From Catonia carolina (Eukaryota > Arthropoda > Insecta > Hemiptera > Achilidae), in NCBI GenBank assembly GCA_035578175.1, contig JAQMRL010000008.1, forward strand, positions 7,292,883-7,356,882: a stretch of DNA of 64,000 bases, written 5' to 3'. The position numbers and the translations under genes were made by a program. Below the pieces are notes generated by a model, which saw only the letters and a program-made list of their open reading frames with translations, searched no databases and was not told where the DNA came from. Shown here one piece after another: positions 56,908-64,000 of this stretch (positions are counted from its first letter, which is position 1; each line of letters begins with the position of its first letter).

Positions 56908-57030
56908 AAATCGTATAAGCCATTTTTGAAAAAATTGCAAAAAAGTCTAAATCGCACGGATAATAAGCTGCTAGTTCCGGTTAATCGAAAGTTTTATGAA
57001 AATTTTTATGTCAGTTCTTCCGGTGCAATG
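56908..57030 (-). mobile_element. Old family A fragment
   Basis: GTATAAGCCATTTTTGAAAA, TCGCACGGATAATAAGCTGC and GTCAGTTCTTCCGGTGC are diverged central family A sequence. Confidence 0.65.
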
Positions 57031-57037
57031 TAACTTT

Positions 57038-57940
57038 TTACTTTCTCTTGCCTGTATGAATACATAGGAAGGAAAGTATCGTTTTCATGTCGATTTTTCA
57101 CCGGATCTAAACATTTGTAGACCTTATGAACCGAAAAAATATGTTTTTAGCAATTGGTCTGTGTGTGTGTGTGTGATCAGAATATCTCAAGAACGGAACT
57201 TAAGTTAGATACTACTACCGGACCCGACAAAAACATTTTAATGAAAATCAGTCAACTGTAAAATAGTAGTTTATCCGTGTCATTTTTCACTTTTTTGCAA
57301 TTTCCTCAAAAACCGCTCATACGATTTTTTTTAAAAATCACCTCGTTTAGTATTTTTTTCCATACTCTACAAGATAGGATAGACGCCATGTCTGCTGAAA
57401 TTCTTGGGGAGGCTATTCTCTTGTAGAAAAAAAATGTTTTTTGTTTTAAGTTTACGGCCTTAATATGCATTTTACAACAAAAGTGTATAATAAAAGTTAT
57501 AGACAATTAAAAAAAAAACTATAACTTTTATTCTAAACATTTCTTTGTATAACGCTTAATTTTGCGGTATTTTGTGATTTTCTGGTTTTTTTCACGAAAA
57601 TGTGTAAAAAACGGTTTTTTAAGATTTCAGCCTTAGTATGCATTTCACGACAAAAGTGTAACTTATGTAATCAAATTTATAGAAAATTAAAAGATCTACA
57701 ACTTTTATTTTACGCATTTTCTCCAACAGAGCCTGAAAGTTTAGCGTCAAAGAGTGATTTTTCGTATTATTAAGCCAAACTAAGTTGGTTTTCATTTCAC
57801 ATCATTCACTTATGATTGAAATAAGTTTATGTTTTTTCTTTTGTTATTTTATTTCTAATATATTATTAGGACTAATGTTACGTTATATAGTTCATTATTT
57901 TCATTGGTAAGAGAAACTCGTGTGAGTGTTTCACACCAGA
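57038..57940 (+). mobile_element. Family A element, full length, diverged
   Basis: Hairpin changed to CCTGTATGAATACATAGG; the TTCG-loop hairpin and ~18 bases around it are deleted. Ends TTTCACACCAGAT then GTTTA, a non-T flank. Confidence 0.9.
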
Positions 57941-58788
57941 TGTTTATATTTAAAGTTGTAAACTATAGATTTAAATTGTAGATTTAACTGTAGACTTAAT
58001 TTAATAATCATTAATCAGTTAGAACTGAATGAAAACAAAGCGAGAAAATGATGAATCGTTTTAAAGTTTTAAAGAAATTCATACAAAAGGAAAGTTGAAA
58101 TGTATCCATCCTGTGATGACCACCCAGTGTCTTTCAACTGTATTTAATCGTTGAATCAAGATAGATAAATTATAGGTTATTAATTAGTCAAGAGAGGAGT
58201 TTATTTCGTATGTTGTGTTCGGCTAACAAAGTGGCGACCGAATCTATTCAATACCAATAAATTAAAATTAAATAAAAAAAGGAAAAGGATCGATAATGAA
58301 ATACATATAGATACATCGAATCGACAAGTGTGAATCGAACAACAAACAGTTTTAGTGTACCGGTTTAGTAGGCCTATATTGTGGCTACAAGTCAAATTTA
58401 ATTTGATATATTCGCGCCCACACGTTAACTAAAACACTGTTTTTCAAAGGCCTTACCACACTGTATGTTTTTTAGTGTTTTACTAAAATTAATCATAATA
58501 AAGTAAATACTTCCTATAGAATTTATTGTGACACTTATCATTAAGGTCCGTTTCGGGATCTAGGTAATTAAATAATTAATACACTAAAGTTTACAATTAC
58601 AAATATTTATTACACTAAAAGATTTACAAAATAAATAATTAAACTAATTATCATGACTTAATAATTTACTTACAATAAATAATAAACAACAAATAACTTA
58701 ATAATTTACTTAGCACTACTTACAATCAATTTTATACAATACACATACAATACATACAATACACATACACATACAATACACATACGGT
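57941..58788. other. AT-rich stretch, no gene
   Basis: AAAGTGGCGACCGAATC at 58228 resembles an LTR-element primer-binding site on the plus strand, but no LTR is recognisable. ACATAC simple sequence near 58738-58790. Confidence 0.4.
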
Positions 58789-59136
58789 CCAGGGCTAAAA
58801 AAAATAGTTCTGTTTATTATTACATAGTCAGCCACTTATATGACTGAACTATTTAAGAACAGAAGAGGTAGAGGTGTAAAAGACACTAGTCAGAGTTATC
58901 TCCTCTGAGAGTAATGAATTTCACTATGCAGCCAGACCCTGTGGTGAATGAAGTGAAGGTGTCATTTGCAGAGTGGAAAGTGAGTGCTTTTCGGAGGGCC
59001 TGGCGTGCTGATAAGCATACTCTTTAGACTCAAAAGGAGGAAGGCAATGGTAAACCACCTCCCTCCTCGTTTTTACTTAGTAAAACCTCTAGAGGTTCAA
59101 ACCAGCCTTTCGGCTGTTGAACTAAACAACAACACA
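58789..59136 (+). mobile_element. SINE-B, 5'-truncated with target duplication
   Basis: Begins GGTCCAGGGCTAAAAAAAAT, lacking ~60 head bases. Tail CTAAACAACAA, with ACACATAC on both sides (about 58781-58790 and 59134-59142). 5' truncation with a target duplication is LINE-type behaviour. Confidence 0.85.
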
Positions 59137-59310
59137 TACAAAATGAAACTGAATACACAAAAAGTGAATTTAATACGGATACACAATAACTTTTCACAAT
59201 GCACACACAAACAAAGACAGTATGACAATCGTTGACCAACACAATGCCCGGATGCACGTGTCTGCACTACGCCTGATAACCACTCGTCGAAGATCAAACG
59301 AATACTAACT

Positions 59311-59342
59311 CACTGACCGCGTTCGGGGGTCTATTTATATAG
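59311..59342 (-). promoter_or_regulatory. Putative pol II core promoter (TATA plus initiator), possibly of an LTR
   Basis: On the minus strand TATATAAATAG is followed by GCGGTCAGTGAG. The A of TCAGT lies 27 bases downstream of the first T of the TATA box, the spacing expected for TATA and the arthropod initiator. About 135 bases upstream the minus strand reads TGTAACACTTTCCCC (59477 leftwards), a plausible LTR start. No matching LTR end or internal gene is identifiable. Confidence 0.4.
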
Positions 59343-59496
59343 AGGGGTTTCAAAGAGACTTCTCGAACGACACAGAGTTTCGATCAATAATATTTTTTAT
59401 TAGTTCTGGAAAAGTCATAACTGATGAACTGATGTAAACAAGTAACAATAGATCTATTGTAAGGGGAAAGTGTTACAGGTCCCTTTCTTAAATATA

Positions 59497-60246
59497 GGGT
59501 GATTCAAAAAGAGCGCCGGTTTTGATATATCAAATTAAGAGATTTATTTTATTGAAAAACTGAAAATAAATACATCAACAAGTTCATCTTACCTTCCGAT
59601 TTCATGTATGAAAAATGATGTCATGCATGTGTCCTCCTCTACCGCGCTGGCACGCATCAACTCTGTCCATGAAATTGGATATTATTGCACGACAAGTTTC
59701 GACTTCCATTTGCCCGATAACCCGTCGAATTTCCTCCTTCAAGTCATTGATGTTTCGGGGTTTATTGGCATACACCAATGACTTCAGATGACCCCAAAGA
59801 GGAAAGTCATAAGGCGTCAAGTCACACGACCTTGGTAGCCATTGATGGTCGGAATTACGAGAAATGATGCGATCCTGGAACCGTTCACGGAGCAACAACA
59901 TTGTTTCTCGTGCAGCGTGACAGGTGGCACCATCCTGCTGAAACCACAACTCGTCAATGTCCATTCCATCCAAATGACGCCACAAAAACTCCCTAATCAT
60001 CGTACGGTATCGGTCTCCATTTACTGTCACGGCTTGTCCTTCTTGATTTCCAAAAAAGTAAGGGCCGATGACACCGCCCGACCAAAAGCCGCACCAAACT
60101 GTCACTCGCTGTGCATACAAGAGAAACTACAACTGAATCGTCAATCGGAATGTTCTCCAAAATAGAAATGAGGTCAAACAATGTTGCCAACCGATAAACA
60201 AAAATTTACCAGCCGTTTAAAAACCGGCGCTCTTTTTGAATCACCC
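59497..60246 (-). mobile_element. Tc1/mariner element, DD41D type, internally deleted copy 2
   Basis: Same TIRs as at 28449; TA on the left (59495-59496), TT on the right (mutated). 750 bp. Confidence 0.88.
59602..60120 (-). CDS. Truncated DD41D transposase: second and third Asp plus C-terminus
   Basis: Open for 172 codons. IDELWFQQDGATCHAARETM has the second Asp and PRSCDLTPYDFPLWG the third; 41 residues lie between them, giving DD41D. The C-terminal ETCRAIISNFMDRVDACQRG...HDIIFHT equals that of the 28.5-kb copy. The N-terminal MATLFDLISILENIPIDDSV survives in another frame (to 60190), directly joined, so helix-turn-helix and first Asp are deleted. Confidence 0.87.
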   Translation of the reverse strand: MYAQRVTVWCGFWSGGVIGPYFFGNQEGQAVTVNGDRYRTMIREFLWRHLDGMDIDELWFQQDGATCHAARETMLLLRERFQDRIISRNSDHQWLPRSCDLTPYDFPLWGHLKSLVYANKPRNINDLKEEIRRVIGQMEVETCRAIISNFMDRVDACQRGRGGHMHDIIFHT

Positions 60247-60328
60247 TTTAGTTGTACAACAATATCCGACCTTTTATCATACACAATAGCGCAGTCATAT
60301 TAAATAATTTTTATGAATAGATATCCTT

Positions 60329-60660
60329 TTTTTTTTTAATTTACGCCCCAATTGGAGCACTCAAGTCATGGGCATGGGCAAGGAACGCATGGGCATGCGT
60401 TCCTTGAGGAGTTAGTTGTGGCACCACACTGTTGTTTTCTTCGTTCCCACATCAATTTCATATTCCTTGACCTGGTGGCTCTCAATCTCTCTGCTACAGC
60501 TGCATTCGGCTGTCTTCTCTCTCTGAAAGGCAGTTGGGTTATCCTCATTTCCTTTAGAATGGTCTTCTCTTCTCGTCTCTGGATCATTTCTTCATTTATA
60601 TTCAAGTTCCTCATGTCTGACATAAATAGGCATACTTTTATTGTCACTATATTGTTACTT
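60329..60660 (-). pseudogene. Retroposed fragment with poly(A), unknown source
   Basis: The T run at 60329-60339 is a poly(A) tail on the minus strand. A 93-codon frame ends 36 bases upstream of the tail (IQRREEKTILKEMRITQLPF, AAVAERLRATRSRNMKLMWE). The basic sequence has no domain I recognise. It may be a LINE ORF end or a processed transcript. It contains a perfect 28-bp hairpin (60379-60406). Confidence 0.45.
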
Positions 60661-60937
60661 TTCCACTCTATTATCTACTCTTTACCATTTATTGAATGAA
60701 ATGCTAGAACTCTCGCGAACCATGCCCTTCTTATTGTAACAATATTATTAATAGTTGAATTTTATCTTTAATAAAGTAGGAATATTTAAAGTGATTTTTA
60801 ATAAGTAAATCTTATTTGATTGAAAGTCAATTTTTAAATTGTAAATTTTAAATTATTTAGAATTGTAAATTTTCATAACTAGATTCAGTTTCAATAAGCT
60901 ATGTAATAAACTAAAAATAAAAACATTTAGTAACTTT

Positions 60938-61165
60938 TTTTGTCATCAGTCTCTCGACTAGTTTGATGCAGTTCTCCAAGCTTTCTTTCTTGCGCAACTC
61001 GTTTCATATCTACATATATCTTTTGTAATTTGTTTAAAATATTCTAACCTTTTTCTCTCCCCTAAAATTCACTCCTTTAATATTACCCTCCATTATTGAT
61101 AGAGCTATACCTGAACGTCTTAAGATATGTTCCATTAGCGTATCCCTTATTCTGGTAACATATAT
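60938..61165 (-). pseudogene. 3' end of the 35-kb LINE family
   Basis: Minus strand ends GTCGAGAGACTGATGAC plus A's at 60938. GAAACGAGTTGCGCAAGAAA and CATTATTGATAGAGC upstream match the tail region of the element at 35064. Coding frame is degraded. Confidence 0.75.
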
Positions 61166-61171
61166 CCATAA

Positions 61172-61625
61172 CTCTCCAGAAGAGGGTAGAAGTGTAAAAG
61201 ACACTAATCAGAGTTATCTCCTTTGAAAGTAATGAATTTCATTACACAGCCAGACCCTGAAGTGAATAAAATGAAGGTATCAAATGCAGAATGGAAAATA
61301 ATGTGCTTTTCAGAAGATCTGGCATGCTGATAAGCATACTTATCAACTCAGTGAGGAAAGCAATTGTAAACCATCTAACTTCTGGTTTAAACCATCTTCA
61401 ACTCAGTGAGGAAAGCAATTGTAAACCATCTAACTTCTGGTTTAAACCATCTTCAACTCAGTGAGGAAAGCAATTGTAAACCATCTAACTTCTGGTTTAA
61501 ACCATCTTCAACTCAGTGAGGAAGGCAATTGTAAACCATCTCATTTCTGGTTTTACTTAGTAGGCTATAACATCTATTATACAAATTAAAACCAGCCTTT
61601 CGGCTCACTACTTAACAATATAACA
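61172..61625 (+). mobile_element. SINE-B with internal 55-bp amplification
   Basis: GAGGGTAGAAGTGTAAAAGA to ACCAGCCTTTCGGCTCACTA. Head missing. The centre is expanded to four copies of a 55-bp unit. Confidence 0.85.
61347..61566. repeat. 55-bp x 4 tandem repeat inside SINE-B
   Basis: CTCAGTGAGGAAAGCAATTG recurs at 61347, 61402, 61457 and (as GGAAGG) 61512, spacing exactly 55. Internal units are identical by eye. Confidence 0.9.
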
Positions 61626-62084
61626 CAAAAAAACGTTTAAATAACAAGAAGAAATGCAGTGTAAAAGAACCTTTACTTATAAATCACACGCACAACAAAA
61701 TTAAAAATAAATAAACATGAGATAAAAAACCGAATTCATCTAGGTCGGTATAATCACGTACGCATCAATTTCAACATAGACCGATTTCAATCAATAAATA
61801 AACAAACACAAAACAAATACAAAAATATTACATAAGTGAAAACGATAAAGAATATCAGAAATGTTAAACGTGTAAGGTAGGCCTATACCCTGAAGGGTAA
61901 ATCAAAATACCGATCCGGTAATGTTCTTTGTGATCCAAAAAAAAAAACGTTTTACAGGTTCCTTGTAAAAGTGCTTAATCAAATCATATAGGCAGGCGCT
62001 TTTGAAGATTAATCAAATAATTTACATTTATTTATCTACATCTTTCAGTATGAATTAAATATGTAAAGCTGGACAGTAATTTTT
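61626..62084. other. AT-rich stretch, no gene
   Basis: Nothing recognised. Confidence 0.45.
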
Positions 62085-62440
62085 CATGTATAGTTCAGCC
62101 GTTCTTAGTTTGCTCCTACTGTAAACAAACAAAAGCCACCTACTACAGGGTGCACGCTAGTGTCCGCGACTTTACGGATGTCGTATTCCTATTAAGTTAA
62201 CTATTTTTTAAAATTATAAGTACTTAAATAACTAAAAACATCAGTCATGATATGACTGATGGCTTAAAAATTTCATTTATAAAATTACTTTTAAAAGTAT
62301 TTTGTATTAAATACTTTTGAAAGTATTTTGTTGTTACTTTTTAATCAGCGTGTACTCATTTTTATATAATGCGCATGCTCAGTGACGTCATTTTTTGTTT
62401 ACATTAGGAGCAAACTAAGAGAGGCTGGACTGTACATTAA
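62085..62440. mobile_element. Short fold-back (MITE-like) element
   Basis: TTCTTAGTTTGCTCCTACTG followed by TAAACAAA (about 62100-62130) is complementary to TTTACATTAGGAGCAAACTA followed by AGAGAGGCTGGAC (62398-62430). A palindrome CATCAGTCATGATATGACTG lies near the centre. Contains TAATGCGCATGCTCAGTGAC. Confidence 0.55.
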
Positions 62441-62689
62441 ATTATATGTATGTTAATGAGACGGAGAAAATCAAGAATCAAAATAGAGGGCCATCATAAA
62501 AGAATTTTGGTGGGGGTAGCAGTAATTCAGACCAAGACAGTAACGAAATTTAGAGATATTTTTCATTTGTAGCTCTAATAGACTCTAACCAAAAAGTTTG
62601 TTTTCCCAAAAGTTTCCACTTAAAAAAGTGTATCTTTCGAGTCCACAGTTCCCGAACAAAAGTAGTACACCAAAAAAGTTCTCAAAAAG

Positions 62690-63200
62690 TTAAGTAAGAT
62701 AAGTTCCCAAAAAAGTAATTAAGTAAAAGTAAGGCAAGTACTAAGTAAGTAAAAGTAAGTACTGAGAAAGTAAGTAAAAGTAAGGTAAGTACTGAGAAAG
62801 CAGGTAAGTAAGAAAAAGTAAGGTAGGCCTAAGTACTGAGAAAGTAAGTAAAAGTAAGGTTAGTACTGAGAAAGCAGGTAAGTAAGAAAAAGTAAGGTAA
62901 GTAGGCCTACTGAGAAAGTACGTGAGTAAAAGTAAGGTAAGTACTGAGAAAGAAAGTAAGTAAGTAAGTAAAAGGTAAGTACTGAGAAAGCAGGTAAGTA
63001 AGAAAAAGTAAGTTAAGTACTAAGAAAGTACGTAAGTAAAAATAAGGTAAGTATTAAGAACGTAAGTAAGTACATAAAAGTAAGGTAAGTACTGAGAACG
63101 TGTAAGTAAGTAAAAGTAAAGTAAGTAGTGAGTAAGAAAGAAGTAAAGTATAAAGTAAGTATAACTTACATAAGTAAAGTATAAAGTAAGTGTAAAGTAT
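62690..63200. repeat. Minisatellite of GTAAGT-rich units
   Basis: Variants of AAAGTAAGGTAAGTACTGAG and GAAAGCAGGTAAGTAAG alternate with irregular period. By my count GGTAAGT occurs about nine times. Strongly A/G-rich on this strand. Confidence 0.9.
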
Positions 63201-63220
63201 ATTATAATAAGTTGGCTACT

Positions 63221-63351
63221 ATGCCGGGGTCCCGGGTTCGATTCCCGGTCAGGCCTGGCATTTTTTTCATCTGTTAATCACCACATATCATTACCTACGC
63301 ACAAGCCCAAGGCTTATGTAGGCATCATCACTCAATAATAAAAAAAAAAGT
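63221..63351 (+). mobile_element. SINE-E, 5'-truncated
   Basis: Starts within the tRNA head (GCCGGGGTCCCGGGTTCGAT, B box intact, A box lost). Body CACCACATATCATTACCTAC, tail AATAATAAAAAAAAAAG. Confidence 0.8.
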
Positions 63352-63469
63352 TGGTTAAGTTTTCAAAAGTTTGTGTGTGTTTATGTAGCAGCAGTTCTAA
63401 CCGCAGTTTCGAATAAATTGTTACTTTGGTCTGTTTAGACTATGTTCACTAATAAATAAAAGGAAAAGT

Positions 63470-63708
63470 GTGTTTTGTTGTTCGCTGAATATTGAAGTCT
63501 GTAATTTCAGATGAAAATGCATTTCGACATGATTATGGAAAAGATCCACCACATGAAAATAATATACGATGTTGGTTCAAACAATTTGATCAAACTGGAT
63601 CAGTCATCGAACAGAAATCAACTGGTAATCAGATTTCCACATTGATGATAGGCCGGGAAGGACCTATACCCTGGCCTCCAAGGAGTTCACACGTGATACC
63701 TGCGGAGT
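63470..63708 (+). pseudogene. Tc1/mariner-type transposase remnant, N-terminus fused to C-terminal piece
   Basis: After a frameshift near 63493, KSVISDENAFRHDYGKDPPH and NNIRCWFKQFDQTGSVIEQK form the N-terminal helix-turn-helix typical of insect Tc1/mariner-type transposases. It then jumps to PIPWPPRSSHVIPAEFYF, where the third-Asp block (WPPRSPDLTPxDF) should be; the catalytic residues are gone. Cut by family A at 63709. Confidence 0.7.
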
Positions 63709-64000
63709 TTTACTTTCTCTTGCCTATATGAATATATAGGAAGGAAAGTATTGTTTTCATATCGATTTTTCACCGGATCTACACGTTTTCAGACCCCCTG
63801 AACCCAAAAAAACATGTTTTTAGCGATTGGTCTGTGTGTGTGTACAAAATATCTCAAGAACGGAACATCGTACGAACTTGAAACTTGAAACTTAAGTTAC
63901 ATACCAACTACCGGACCCGACACGAACATTTTCATCAAAATCGGTCAACCGGAAGTAGTAGTTTATTCGTATAATTTTTCGCTTTTTTGCGATTTTCTCA
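63709..64000 (+). mobile_element. Family A element, running off the window
   Basis: TTTACTTTCTCTTGCC after GCGGAG; short GT repeat 63833-63842; the TTCG hairpin is deleted as in the 57-kb copy, suggesting a shared subfamily. Window ends at GCGATTTTCTCA. Confidence 0.9.

Noticed and set aside
57956..58230. LTR ending at 58226 followed by a TGGCGACCG primer-binding site
   Set aside because: Only nine bases resemble a primer site; no TATA, no TG...CA pair of convincing kind and no second LTR.
60352..60699. 115-codon plus ORF
   Set aside because: Shadow of the poly(A)-tailed minus-strand retrocopy.

Overview
This window looks like intergenic DNA from an arthropod nuclear genome, probably an insect. 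It is AT-rich and full of mariner/Tc1 (DD34D and DD41D), pogo-, hAT-, TTAA- and Helitron-type DNA transposons, non-LTR retrotransposon fragments and tRNA-headed SINEs. I found no convincing host gene, functional tRNA, rRNA, CRISPR array or viral gene. Every recognisable protein segment is a transposase or reverse-transcriptase relic. The arthropod assignment rests on this mobile-element mix, and I cannot name the order.

The dominant component is one family (family A below), about 0.93-0.99 kb when complete. It has roughly 30 full or partial copies on both strands and covers, by my rough sum, about 20 kb of the 64 kb. Each copy starts (T)nACTTTCTCTTGCC and carries a GT microsatellite at a fixed internal position. 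It ends with the inverted motif GGCAAGAGAAAGT, a stem-loop (GTGTGA-GTGTT-TCACAC) and CCAGAT, always in T runs. That is the layout known for non-autonomous Helentrons (HINE/DINE-1-like rolling-circle elements).

SINE-B is the second most abundant repeat: about 400 bp, an (AAC)n tail and 9-12 bp target duplications. Its 3' end matches the 3' end of the RT-bearing LINE at 35064-37423 and preserves the stem by paired substitutions, so the two are probably a LINE/SINE pair. SINE-C, -D and -E have tRNA-like heads with A and B boxes.

Layout. 1-1760: Jockey-like tail, Helitron-like fragment and LINE-derived 519-bp unit. 3.3-7.3 kb: nested SINE-B and A. 7.3-8.2 kb: DD34D mariner. 8.4-11.4 kb: a tandem duplication whose two halves serve as empty sites for each other's insertions. 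12-13.7 kb: pogo-type MITE holding a 1-kb fold-back element (family F). 13.7-21.4 kb: A copies, SINE-B, and a fold-back mariner at 17 kb. 23.3-26.4 kb: a second fold-back mariner, then a 174-bp x 5 tandem array made from a SINE-C head. 28.1-29.6 kb: Helitron carrying half of a DD41D transposase. 31.8-39 kb: F elements and a nest of A > LINE > F. 40.7-41.8 kb: tandem array of rearranged A ends. 45-48.8 kb: TTAA MITE, long hairpin, palindrome-ended element. 49-51.6 kb: second copy of the 519-bp LINE unit and a hAT-type element. 52-61.6 kb: A, SINE-B, -D, -E, and the other half of the DD41D transposase. 62.7-63.2 kb: a minisatellite of splice-donor-like motifs.

Coordinates of old copies are approximate by a few to some tens of bases. 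All family assignments come from reading the sequence and general knowledge of these families, not from database searches.
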